Below, in pieces: positions 48,587-58,846 of a stretch of 64,000 nt of DNA. The DNA is from Allocoprobacillus halotolerans (GTDB lineage Bacteria > Bacillota_I > Bacilli_A > Erysipelotrichales > Coprobacillaceae), in contig NZ_CP101620.1 of the NCBI RefSeq assembly GCF_024399475.1, forward strand, positions 2,709,608 to 2,773,607, read 5' to 3'. Position numbers and translations under genes: made by a program. The notes under the pieces were generated by a model that was not told the DNA's origin, made no database searches, and saw only the letters and a list, made by a program, of their open reading frames with translations. The number at the start of each line of letters is the position of its first letter. The stretch's first letter is position 1.

Positions 48587-49331
48587 TTATCTAGATTTTG
48601 TTATTTTCTTATTTATAGGCATATGTGTATCTTTTACGCTATTTTCTAAATATCTGATTTGACCTTTAACTGAAGGCTTTTCAAAATCTTCTAGTTTGTG
48701 TAGCATATTTGTCGTTTGAATTATCATTCTTTCAAGAGAGTGATATATAAAACGCGTACTTTTTTGAATCAGATTTAATTTACTGTAATCAGCTATCTTG
48801 ATATGTGTTGGTTTTCTAAATAAAATATGCCCTACACTTTTCAAATGAGACTTTGCTTGTCGAACTTCTGATGTCAGCATATCAGCAGTTTGAACAAGAT
48901 TTTGTGACTGCTTCATGGAATAAAAAAGATTTTCTTACACTCATCAAAGCTTCTTTAAAATGCAGGATATTGATTGTTTTAACAACACCTTCTTTACCTT
49001 TTTGCTTAAATGACTGAATGGAATCCTTCATTGATGAAATCATCTCATTTTTTATATTCATTACCTTATCAGTTCCATCTTTGATAATGACCTCTGTTTT
49101 TTCAATAGCGTTTTTCAATCTTGATTTTGTTTGAGGATTTTGCAATGAATACAATAGATTTTTTATTTCATTCAGTTCCTTGCTCATTTCATGATAGTGC
49201 TTTTCCATATGTGCTATATAATCAACTAATTCTTTAGTTTCCATATGCTCATTATATAATCCATGGTCAAGAAGCATTTTAAGATACTCCTTGACCACTT
49301 CATTGCTATTGATTGGTAATTGTTTATCCAT
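48587..49331 (-). CDS. DUF6674-like ICE protein, frameshifted
   Basis: About 247 residues, helical: HMETKELVDYIAHMEKHYHE, a coiled KEGVVKTINILHFKEALMS segment, and SEVRQAKSHLKSVGHILFRKP. The two ORFs join if one T is removed in the run near 48922 (KSFYSMKQSQNLVQ). This is the one clear insertion rather than deletion in the window. The start overlaps the end of VirB4 by 8 bases. Likely accessory protein of the transfer machine; role unknown. Confidence 0.65.
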
Positions 49332-51665
49332 TTGTTAAGACCTTCTTTCTATCCGATGGTTTTGTTGTCATCAGTTCGTATAATCTGGTATTGGTTGGGA
49401 AACGATTAACAAATGGCACTAATGACTGACCATATCTAATCAACCCACAACCTGCCTGTGCATTAGTAATATGAACCAGCTGTTCATCTGAAATATTTAA
49501 TAAATCAGCTAATCTGTTTCTATCCTGGTAAGCCTGATTCAGCATAATAATAAACTCACTATTTGATAACATGGTACTTGCTTGTACACTATCTAAAAGA
49601 TATTCAACATTTTGTGTAATTCCCGTTGGAAAGCCATCTCTCTTTCTAAACTGTCTCCATGCTGAATTGAAGAAACTTGCACTATATTCATTTTCAAAAA
49701 CGATATGAAACTCATCAATAAAAATGTGTGTTCTTTTACCCTCTAGCCAGTTTTGGTTGACCTTATTGATGATTGCATCTGTAATGACCAATAACCCCAT
49801 TGTTTTAAGCTGTTTCCCTAGTGAATGAATATCATAGGAAATAATACGATTATTAACATTAACGTTTGTATGATGCGAAAAGATGTTCAATGATCCTTCA
49901 GTAAACAACTCCAGCTTAAGTGCCAGTTTTCTTGCTTCTGGTTCTTTTTGATTAAGCAGCTTCATTCTTAATGTTGAAAGCGTTGGCACAATGCCACTTT
50001 TTTCACTATCTTCATAGACTTCTCTAACACATCTGTCAATGATACTATGTTCAATGGAGTCTACTCCCTTTTATCAAGCTGTTCAAACAGTGACATAATA
50101 AATTCAGATTTATCACTCAATGGGTCCTTGCTGTCACCATAGCCACTGCTCATGTCCATTGCATTGATATGGTCATTTGAGCCAGCTGCAATTTTAATCA
50201 CTTCACCACCTAATTCTTTTACAAGTGGTGTATATTCTGACTCAGGATCAGCAATTAAAATCGTATCATTGGTCGCTCGTGCCAGCACTGCTATCTGTTC
50301 TTTTGTAATGAACGACTTTCCACTGCCTGGTACACCTAGAATAAAAGCATTAGGATTTAATAGATTTTCCTTATTGCAGATAATCATGTTGTTGGTGATT
50401 GCATTTTGACCAAACCATATTCCACCTTTATCCATGACTTCCTGTGCTCTAAAAGGCATAAATACTGCTGTGCTTTCAGTCAATAAGGTACGAGTATTAG
50501 TTATATCCCTTGCCCCAATAGGAAGAACAGTATTCAAGCCATCAAGCTGTCTTTGAGAAAATGAAAAAGGCTGTAACTCACACATATACTTTCTGGCAAT
50601 TGCCATCAATGTTTCGTTATCAGCCTCTAATTCTTCTTTACTGTCTGCAAGATGTACCAACGTAATATTCGCAAACATCATCTTTTGATCTCTTACTGTT
50701 AAATCATCTAGAAACTCCTTTGCTTCTTTACGCTGAGCTTCCATATCATAGGGTATAACAGCACTGAAGTTGTTATTTTCATTCTGCCTTCTTTGCCAGT
50801 TTGCAATATTGGTTTCTACGTTCAATAATCTTTTTTCAACTTCTTTGACTGCTTCATCAGTCTGAATTGTCAATATATCCATAGAATACATAAGATGCTT
50901 ATTGAAATCACAAAGTTCTGAAACGAAGTTATCCTTAACATAGGTTGCATAATTGGATAAGAACATTACACATCCATACTTGTTATTGAATTTAAAATGC
51001 TGATGATAAAATTCTGGTGCATAGGGACAAATGCTATCCTTGAAATGCTTTCCTAATCTCATTGAACTCTGCAAATCAAAATGAAATTCTTCAGTACTGT
51101 CTGAACGATAAAAATCATGAAGTATCTTCAATCGTTCATTTAAGCTCAGTTCTTCCAGTTTTGAACCCAATTTAGAAAAATGTGTCGACAACTCATTAGT
51201 CACTCTGCTAAAAAATGTTCTAGCATCCTTGATGTTATTCTTAAAAACAGAAACAGTTATATACTTTTCCTGTTCAATGCCATTTGACTTTTCAATATTA
51301 TCCAAGAGCATCTGGTTATACTCATTAGATAAATCATCCTTGCCATCTCCATGCATCTTTATCAGAATATTTTCTTTGATCTGGTTTAAGTCAACTTTTC
51401 TATTGTTGATTGTAATCTTGGTTACTGTTGAACTATCTAATGAATTAAGAAGTTCACTGTAATTAAGAAACATTCCTTCTTTTTCTTCTTTTGAAGCAAT
51501 GGCATAATTAATATCACTAAAACGATAGGTCTTTGTGTATTTATTTCCTACCTGAAAAATGCCATCCTTATGGATGACATCAACATGAACAATATCCTGT
51601 GCAGACTTAGGAACCTTATATTTTTGCTTTTCTTTCTTTTTTAATTTTTCGTAACTTTTTATCAT
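49324..51665 (-). CDS. VirB4-like conjugation ATPase, frameshifted
   Basis: About 780 residues. Walker A is ILGVPGSGKSFITKEQ near residue 440, Walker B is THIFIDEFHIVF, and the C-terminus has QNVEYLLDSVQASTMLSNSE and FIIMLNQAYQDRNRLADLL, all as in Tn1549/CTn-type VirB4. One A missing near 50065 splits it (DKKGVDSIEHSIID restored). It powers assembly of the type IV secretion channel. It overlaps the PrgI gene by 50 bases. Confidence 0.9.
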
Positions 51666-52022
51666 CTGATAAGCTGTCCTCCTTTTGTTTTTTCATAATC
51701 ATCGGTTTTAATAATTCATAATAAATATTCGTAGGCATGAAATATAGCTTTCTATGACTAAGTATCAGTGAACGTATAGCTGTAACAAATATTTCTTCAG
51801 CATTCATTCCCTGATAGGTTACAAAGCCTAAAGCTGCTAAAGGCATTGCAACCAATATACAAAGCCAGCTTGTTATTTCTATACCAAAAGTATCAATTGC
51901 ATAAAAATATACTATAACTGCCCCAATACATGCGAGGACAGAAAAAAGCATTGTCTCATGGTCAAGCCAAAGAAAATGCTTTCTGTATACTCACGTATTT
52001 CTTTATTTAATTTTATTTCCAT
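51616..52022 (-). CDS. PrgI family membrane protein, frameshifted
   Basis: About 135 residues: MEIKLNKEIREYTESIFFGL, two adjacent membrane helices (SVLACIGAVIVYFYAI, WLCILVAMPLAALGFVTY) and a basic tail. One A missing near 51955 splits the first 24 codons from the rest (TMRQMLFSVLACIG restored). PrgI proteins sit beside VirB4 in Gram-positive T4SS operons and are VirB3-like. Confidence 0.82.
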
Positions 52023-52024
52023 AA

Positions 52025-52257
52025 TTACCTCTTTATTTCTTTATTAACTTTTTTACAAATACTAAGTTTTAAAAAGCTTTCTATTTCACTACGTAATTTA
52101 ATACGGTCATCTTTCCATTCCTTATAAGTTTCTGATTTTTTAATAACGTCAACAGCTGACTCTTCACTAAAAAATGTATATTAATAGATGAATTAAACAT
52201 CTTCAAATAATATGAATATATTCTCTCTATTTCATCTTCAATAGAGTGTCCAAACAT
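52025..52257 (-). CDS. Hypothetical small protein, frameshifted
   Basis: About 77 residues once one T is restored near 52172: MFGHSIEDEIERIYSYYLKM, then SEESAVDVIKKSETYKEWKD and RIKLRSEIESFLKLSICKK. Charged and helical. It lies between PrgI and another small ORF; in the same frame as that ORF's end with only a TAG between, so the two might once have been one gene. Family not recognised. Weak start. Confidence 0.4.
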
Positions 52258-52272
52258 ATCTTCATATTCTTC

Positions 52273-52631
52273 CTACATATTATAATCACATCTATTCATT
52301 ATTTTTTTTAAGTTATCCTCTAAAGAATACAAATCAGAAGGAAAATCATAATCAACTAATTCTCCATCTATTTCAATAGGTATAACATATACATTTATAT
52401 TTTCCTTTTTTAATACATTTAGAAAAAAATCAAATAAAATATCTACACAAACATTATCTTCTGTTTTAACTATTGCTTTTTTATAAACGTTTAATAAAGA
52501 AAGCAATTGTTCTCTTTCTCTTTTTTTAAATATCGAACACTATAATCCTTTGATAATTTAACAATCTTTTGATAATTGTCATTGGTATATTGTCTCTTTA
52601 ACAAATCAATTAACGGATAGATAACTGACAT
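52273..52631 (-). CDS. Hypothetical protein, frameshifted
   Basis: About 119 residues after adding one A near 52527: MSVIYPLIDLLKRQYTNDNY, SVRYLKKREREQLLSLLNVY, ending NLKKIMNRCDYNM. No known motif. It follows the 39-residue membrane ORF by 2 bases, suggesting coupled translation, and sits in the non-T4SS insert that also carries the Shedu-like gene. Confidence 0.5.
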
Positions 52632-52633
52632 TT

Positions 52634-52753
52634 TTAAATTGTTCCTATTTCCAGACTTATTATCAATGATATTAATCCTGATAAACCAACAGTTATTAAT
52701 GTAAAAATAATATTGTAAAAATCTGTATTATACCATTCAATAATTCCTTTCAC
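52634..52753 (-). CDS. 39-residue membrane peptide
   Basis: GTG at 52753 with GAGGTGAT five bases upstream opens a short ORF, VKGIIEWYNTDFYNIIFTLI, followed by a hydrophobic helix (TVGLSGLISLIISLEIGTI). The layout resembles single-helix toxins or small phage/defence accessory peptides, but that is only a resemblance. It overlaps the translational start zone of the next ORF. Confidence 0.45.
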   Translation of the reverse strand: MKGIIEWYNTDFYNIIFTLITVGLSGLISLIISLEIGTI

Positions 52754-53103
52754 GATTTATCACCTCTATCTATCATAACAACAAGATTATACTCTATTTT
52801 AAATGTTAATTCTATCACAATTAAAGTCTCATTATATCCTTAACAACATGATCAATCATATTATAAAAATACACATACTATAACTACAATAATGCAGGCA
52901 AGAACATAAAAATATTACTTCATAGTCAAACCTCAAAAAAATTCTATATACTCACATATTTCTTTTTAAAAGAAATCTAAGATTGATTTGCTGATTTACT
53001 ACTTTTAATCATTTATAGATTTTATTTACTATTCTCTTTACATACTGTATCTTTTTTATATCTCGCCAACTTCAATTTATCAAAGCAATGATATTCAATA
53101 AAT
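52754..53103. other. Spacer downstream of the Shedu-like gene
   Basis: About 350 bases, AT-rich, no credible ORF. CATGATCA and related words echo the end of the VirB6 gene (compare ATATCTTTAACAACATGATCA at 54000), and a stretch near 52930 resembles the start of PrgI, suggesting duplicated T4SS fragments left by the insertion of this block. Confidence 0.45.
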
Positions 53104-53904
53104 CTAGAATGTATTCTTTTCTTCTAAAGCTTTAGAAAAATCAATTAAATTATCATAATGATACATTTCTATTCCTAGATATTTTATCTTTTCTCTCCTA
53201 GTACGATATGTTACATCATTATAGTCATCTCGTAATCCTGCAATAACCACATAATGCATTCTTGTGGAATCATATTGCCTAAACTCTTGAGGTAATCTAT
53301 CTACATCAATACAAGCCTTTTCAAATTCTTTTGTTATTGATACGAAATTTGTTTCAATTTGGTATTTCCAATCAGAAATTTGATTTAAACCAGATCTTGT
53401 AGCATATCCTTCATAACCACTCTTAATTGTTGTACTTTTATGAGGTGCTTCTAACTCTACAAATAAAAATTCATATCCTCCAGAATTTTTTCCTACTATC
53501 AAATAATCTGCAAAATATGTTCCGGCACCAATAGAAAACTCCGGAAAAATAAATGTATCATGATGTCCAAAATCCTTGTAAATCAATAATGAGCCAATAA
53601 TGTATGGTGCTGGAGTATGATTAATAAAATTTAGAATATCCCTTTCTCTAGATGTATTATCATGCACGAGTTGTTCAAACGCTTTAGTAAGTTCGCTCAT
53701 TTTACCAGAAGCTTTCCAGTCAAATAACTCAATATGGTTATTTGGAAATAAGCTATTGTAATGCCTAATAGCCTCTGGATATTGAGAATATAGATTTCTT
53801 CTGCATAAACCCATTCCAATTTTTTCTTCCTCACGAATTCGTTCATATTCCTCCATTTCAAATTTAGTTGGACCCTTACAATAATCTCTTTGATATAATT
53901 TCAT
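53104..53904 (-). CDS. Shedu-like (DUF4263) nuclease
   Basis: Protein of 266 residues. The C-terminal half carries the DUF4263/SduA pattern: FIFPEFSIGAGTYFADYLIV, LFVELEAPHKSTTIKSGYE and NQISDWKYQIE, the D...ExE...Q arrangement of a PD-(D/E)XK-like nuclease core. The ExK Lys is replaced by Glu in VELEAP, seen in some Shedu proteins as far as I recall. Shedu acts alone as an anti-phage defence. It is intact, has AAGGGAATTTAACTT before the ATG, and interrupts the T4SS gene order between VirB6 and PrgI. Confidence 0.75.
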   Translation of the reverse strand: MKLYQRDYCKGPTKFEMEEYERIREEEKIGMGLCRRNLYSQYPEAIRHYNSLFPNNHIELFDWKASGKMSELTKAFEQLVHDNTSRERDILNFINHTPAPYIIGSLLIYKDFGHHDTFIFPEFSIGAGTYFADYLIVGKNSGGYEFLFVELEAPHKSTTIKSGYEGYATRSGLNQISDWKYQIETNFVSITKEFEKACIDVDRLPQEFRQYDSTRMHYVVIAGLRDDYNDVTYRTRREKIKYLGIEMYHYDNLIDFSKALEEKNTF

Positions 53905-53984
53905 AAGTTAAATTCCCTTCAATTTCAATTTATCTGTTTGATTAAAAAAATTATATCATATATTATTTTTCAATAGAAGAAAAT

Positions 53985-54814
53985 CTATAACCCCATCATA
54001 TCTTTAACAACATGATCACTCATCTTAACAGTACCAACTAAAATCAACATATTAAAAATCAATTCGCCAATATATGACCATACCATGCTGACTGCACTTG
54101 CTGTTGTATCAACTGCTGGTGGTGACGCTGCAAATGCCGAAAAGATAATACAAGCTAGTACAATGATAGCACCTTCCATGCATACGCCCATATAAGACTT
54201 GATAAAAGTAACAGCCATATTCTGTGTACCCTCACCTGCCCATGAAGATAACGGAACTGGTGAAATGGCTGTATACATGTAAAGCTTAAAGTATCTTCCA
54301 TAGACAGTTAGAATTAAAATAAAAGATAGTATTGTAATAAATAATCCTCCAAGCAGTGTGACTGCCCATAGTGGAATACTTTCTAAAAATCGCAATCTTC
54401 TACTGCTGTAATGATTTCTTTGGGCAGTGTAGTAGAAGTAGCTGCACCAATGCCAACAGTTGTCATAATCTTAGAAGTAATTCCTTGAATGATTTCAAAA
54501 ATCTTCATCATCAGTTCCATGCCATAGACAACCATTGCTCGTGCAATCACAAATCTTAAAAATAATTTCAAAGCCTGTTCTGGTCTTTTGACCTGATCAA
54601 AATTAATACATGTTTTTAATACTCCTACTACAAAGAAAAGCACAAGTAGTGCAAGTCCAATAGCTACAAGTGCTCCATGTATTTTAGTAATAATCTGCCA
54701 TATATGTCCTCCTCGAAATGTTTCAGGAGACTGTGTCAGTAATAGCCATATCTCTGCCAGTTTTTGATTCCATGTATTAATGGCATTGGTTAAGTTATCA
54801 ATTATTCCGTCCAA
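53985..54814 (-). CDS. VirB6/TrbL-like conjugal membrane protein, frameshifted
   Basis: About 276 residues with at least five membrane helices: IHGALVAIGLALLVLFFVVGVL, LFLRFVIARAMVVYGMELM, PLWAVTLLGGLFITILSFIL, YMGVCMEGAIIVLACIIFS. One T missing near 54393 splits it (EDCDFLESIPLWAV restored). Homologues in Tn1549-type elements have the same CDFL.K.IPLWAV joint. Forms the inner-membrane part of the transfer channel. Confidence 0.87.
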
Positions 54815-54816
54815 AA

Positions 54817-55125
54817 TTAACCACCTACAATCAAATTAAGAATCTCTTTTGCAAATGTAATGATGATACCACCAGCAACAGTTAAAAATCCATTGGCTCT
54901 CTGACTGGCATCATGGCTCTTTAATGAAAGTCCTACCTGCACAACTCCAAATCCAAGTAAAATCATACCAATTGCCCTAATAAGACTGAATATAAAATTA
55001 GATAGATTATTGACAACTGTCAAAGGATCACCTTCGGCATAAACATTGATAATTCCAAAATTTAAGAATAATACAAATAAAACATATAAGCTCAAATATC
55101 TTTTCATTTTTCTTGATAATTTCAT
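54817..55125 (-). CDS. Maff2/VirB2-like small membrane protein
   Basis: About 102 residues: an N-terminal signal-like helix (YLSLYVLFVLFLNFGIINVYAEG), then two hydrophobic helices (FSLIRAIGMILLGFGVVQVG and FLTVAGGIIITFAKEIL). ATG at 55125 with GGAGGAAATAAATTA upstream is preferred over the longer ORF. Position between VirD4 and VirB6 and the Maff2 pattern fit the pilin-like subunit of Tn1549-type systems. Confidence 0.8.
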   Translation of the reverse strand: MKLSRKMKRYLSLYVLFVLFLNFGIINVYAEGDPLTVVNNLSNFIFSLIRAIGMILLGFGVVQVGLSLKSHDASQRANGFLTVAGGIIITFAKEILNLIVGG

Positions 55126-55213
55126 TAATTTATTTCCTCCAAATTTCTTATTCAAAATAAAAAGTGCAGTTAAGCTATTCAAAGCCATAACCACACCTTA
55201 TTGTATTTCAATT

Positions 55214-56994
55214 CTAAGATGACTGTTTAGCCATCAGATCATGAAAATATTCATCAATATCTTCATCACTTAAAAGTTCATAGTCACTGTCACTTAATAG
55301 AATATTTTGCCAGTCATCAATCATATGCCTTGCTTTTCCATGAACATATGCCTTAGCTTTTCCATCCCTTGTTTCATGTATATGAGGATGTTTAAGAATA
55401 TCATACTTTTTATCAAATATAGGTCTTTCTCCTCTGATAAAAAGCAATGCATAATCATTATCCAAAAGTCTGACTTCATCAGCAGTCAACAGTTCCCTTC
55501 CTGCCTGCTGGTAATTTGTTGAATAGCTGCCACTTCTTCCTGATGATTTACCAAATGTATTTGTATCTAGCGTTTCTTTACCAAGATACTCCGACATAAA
55601 CTTATGCGTTGACTGTTCATTCCCTCCAAGATAGTAAAGTGTATCATTATTTCCTACAATGGATTCCCATGAATCTTTATAAAGAGACTTGATCTGTGCT
55701 AAATTCTGTAAAATGATAGATACAAAGATTTGTCTTGAACGCATTGTCGAAAGAAGCTTATCAAACTCATCTGGTAAGGCAACATTTGCAAATTCGTCCA
55801 TCAGAAAATGAACAGGTACAGGCAATTCTCCATCATGGACAATGTCTGCACTGTAATAAAGCATCTGGAACAGCTGTGTATACAGCATACCGATAATAAA
55901 GTTAAAGGTACTGTCATTATCAGGTATGACACAAAATATTGCTGTTTTTCTTTCACCAACTTGTTCAAGTTCTAGTTCATCAGTTGCAGTTAATCCTGCT
56001 ATGCTTTCAAGATTAAAAGCAGCAAGACGTACACCAACAGAAATAAGAATTGATTTTGCTGTCTTACCAGCTGCCTGCTTATAGATTTTATACTGCTTCA
56101 CTGCAAGACTTTCTGGATTTCTTAATTCAAGTCGTTCAAATAATTCATCAAGCGGTGATTGATAATCTTCATCATCTTCTCTTACGTCAGCAGCTGCAAT
56201 CATTTCCATGACCATTGTAAAGTTTTGTTCCTCCTGAGGTGCTTCATGAAGAAGATATAGACATAAAGCCTCAAGAAGTGCAGTCTCTGACTTTTCCCAA
56301 AAGGGTCATTTGTTTGACTTCCCTTTGGTGTTGTATTTCTGATTAAATTTGTAATTAATTTTAGGACATCCTTATCATCCTTGATATAGGCAAAAGGATT
56401 ATAGCAATGCGATTTGGTCATATTGATTAAATCAATGATTTTGATGACATAGCCATTCTTTTCAAGCAGATATCCAGTATCACGTAAAATTTCTCCTTTA
56501 GGATCTAAAATCACAAAACTCGTATTACATTGCATGACATTGGGTTTAACATAATACCTTGTCTTGCCTGCACCACTTCCACCAATAACAAGTGTATTGA
56601 GATTTCTGCGATGTTTCTTGCCATCAAGACCTATACGAACATTTTGTGATAACAGCTTATTTTGTGAGTAATCCTTATCGGCATATTTCTTATTGACCTG
56701 ATAAGTCTTTGCCCACTTTGCTGAACCATATTCCTCGCTATGACGATAGTTCTTTTTGTTGGATAAATAAATTCCTATCCCACATATATAGATGACAATA
56801 AACAGCCCAATCGTTCTTAAACTTTCATCACACCATTGAATAGAAAAAGGATTATTCACTGCTTCACTCAACTGAGCAACTGCAACAAACAATCCTTCAT
56901 ACATATAGGGAGCAATCATTAAGGCAAGCCATATAACTGGTATAAAGCCTAAGACAAACAAAACAATATTTTCAATATGATTATCTTTCTTCAT
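55214..56994 (-). CDS. VirD4/TraG coupling protein, frameshifted
   Basis: About 593 residues. Two N-terminal membrane helices, Walker A VIGGSGAGKTRYY at residues 137-149, FVILDPKGEILRDTG, Walker B VHFLMDEFANVALP, and the RQIFVSIILQNLAQIKSLY motif. One T missing near 56297 breaks it (DPFWEKSETALLEAL restored). It couples the relaxase-DNA complex to the secretion channel. Starts inside the end of the 64-residue gene at 56981. Confidence 0.92.
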
Positions 56995-57175
56995 AGGCTA
57001 TTCTTCCTTTAACTGGTGAAGCACATGCAGCCTTGCCAATGATAGTTTCAATAAAATCATAATTCTTATTCTGACGAATTTGATGATTTCTTAACTCTGT
57101 TAATGCATTGATGATAATTCTTCTTTCAATATCAGTAACTTTAATAACAACAACAGGTTCTTTATGATATGACAT
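56981..57175 (-). CDS. Small conserved ICE protein
   Basis: 64 residues: MSYHKEPVVVIKVTDIERRI, then INALTELRNHQIRQNKNYDF and a short tail GRIAYEER. Overlaps the VirD4 start by 14 bases and follows the ArdC-like gene by 3 bases, so it is a translated operon member. Similar short ORFs are common at this position in Tn1549-type elements. Function unknown. Confidence 0.7.
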   Translation of the reverse strand: MSYHKEPVVVIKVTDIERRIIINALTELRNHQIRQNKNYDFIETIIGKAACASPVKGRIAYEER

Positions 57176-57178
57176 AAA

Positions 57179-58078
57179 TTATCTCATCTCCCTGCTAGGC
57201 TGTGATGTTTCTAATGACTGCTGATGTGTCTTGTAAATCCCTCTTTCAATGCGACTGTAGACATCATTGGATAAATCCTTGATGTTGGTTAATTCCTCTT
57301 TGACTTTTCTAGCATCCATGCCAGAGAAATACTGACTCACTTCATTAGCAAATTCCATATTGCTAACTTTAACACCTAATTTTGAACATAAAATATAGGC
57401 AGAACTTTCAACTATAAAATGATCTCGCTGACGGTCAAAGTTAGTATACTGCTGATCGAACTCAGCATAACAGAACTCTCTAATCATTCCTTCTACTAAT
57501 TCATTTTCCGAAAGATGACTGCGATAAAAGATTGTTTTCTCTGCTGGTGAATATAAAACACTGTGATGACTTACAAATGCATCATCATTAAATAAATGAA
57601 CTGGAGCATTATAAGTCAATCCAGTAAAAATATTTTCTGTAGACATAAACGGCTGATTGACCTTAATCTTGCCATTGATTTGTGAAACATCAAAGACATA
57701 CTTTACTGCATAGTTTGTACCTACACTGCCATCAGGTCTTTCATATTCTCCCTGTGGTTCAAGTATCTGAATACCCTTTTCACCTTTTTTGATATAATGC
57801 TTATCCTTACGCCAATGCTCACTATCCTTAAGCATCATTGCATCAGGCTTTTGTGCCATGACTAACAATGTATTTGCTACTGTATAATCTAATTGAGCAA
57901 GCATTGATAGATAGTGAATATAAGATGATGGTTCACTAATCACCTTCATTACCTGCATTTCGGACATTTCATATAATGAATTTTTTTGCTGCTTAATTTT
58001 TTCGATAAATTCCTCTTTGGGAAGTCGCTGAGGACTTTCCTTTTTTGTTTGATTTAATATTGAATAGATATCACTCAT
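57179..58078 (-). CDS. ArdC/LtrC-like antirestriction or ssDNA-binding protein
   Basis: 299 residues. The ArdC-N-type region is visible: PSSYIHYLSMLAQLDYTVANTLLVMAQ, MMLKDSEHWRKDKHYIKKGEKGIQILEP, YAVKYVFDVSQ. The C-terminal half has the metalloprotease-like fold of LtrC but no clear HExxH (IREFCYAEFDQQ in its place), so protease activity is doubtful. Such proteins protect incoming single-stranded DNA. Overlaps the PcfB stop by 4 bases. Confidence 0.8.
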   Translation of the reverse strand: MSDIYSILNQTKKESPQRLPKEEFIEKIKQQKNSLYEMSEMQVMKVISEPSSYIHYLSMLAQLDYTVANTLLVMAQKPDAMMLKDSEHWRKDKHYIKKGEKGIQILEPQGEYERPDGSVGTNYAVKYVFDVSQINGKIKVNQPFMSTENIFTGLTYNAPVHLFNDDAFVSHHSVLYSPAEKTIFYRSHLSENELVEGMIREFCYAEFDQQYTNFDRQRDHFIVESSAYILCSKLGVKVSNMEFANEVSQYFSGMDARKVKEELTNIKDLSNDVYSRIERGIYKTHQQSLETSQPSREMR

Positions 58079-58817
58079 ATTTTATCGCTCCTTTTTACGT
58101 TTTTTCTTTTTTGGTCTTTGATGATTTTGTGATTGTCTTTGCTTGACAGTTTGCTTTTTCTTTCCTTGATTTCATTTAATTCCTTGCGAACAGAAGGACG
58201 TTTAGTAGTAGTGGAAACTGTTCCCTCTAAAATAGGCTCGAACTGATTCTCGTCCTTCTTCTTCGTTCGAGCTAAAGTCGGGTTTTCTCTATTTGACTTT
58301 TCATCTTTCATTGAATCCATTAATGAAGCTACAAGACAATCATGTTCATCTTCATTCAATACTGGAACATCATTTAACTGTTGAGACTGCTTAGCCAGTA
58401 CAGAATCTCTAATCGCTTTTGTATCAACTGTTGCAAGTTCAAATTTATCAACAATGCGACTAATCTTGCTTGCATCCTCTGCACGCACCATAATATCAAC
58501 AATGCCATCAGTATTGTTTTTTCCTTTAGAACTGAATAAAGTACCCCATAACGTTTTGCCTCATTGCAGAATGTTTTGAGGTCTTCATGCCTGATTGCAA
58601 AAACCTTCAACTCTCTGCCTGACTTGAGCATTGACTGTAATCGAGTTTTCCCCTTCACTTTCTTTTTATCGGTTAGTATCGCATACAATGTGACTGCTAA
58701 AGACTTGGACGCCATGCCACCAGCTTTAAGTGCAACATTAGCTGCAACTTCTATACCCTGAAGTGTCATCCTTACTGCCTGATCTGCGGTTTCTCCACCT
58801 GTTGCCATTTTCATCAC
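58075..58817 (-). CDS. PcfB family protein (DUF3801), frameshifted
   Basis: About 247 residues: GGETADQAVRMTLQGIEVAANVAL, LYAILTDKKKVKGKTRLQSM, then IMVRAEDASKISRIVDKFEL and a basic charged tail. One A missing near 58527 splits it (VLKGKNNTDGIVDIM restored). In pCF10 PcfB-type proteins help the coupling protein bind the relaxosome. ATG at 58817 or 58814. Confidence 0.85.
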
Positions 58818-58846
58818 CCCTTTCCTTATCTAAAAATAATGACTCA

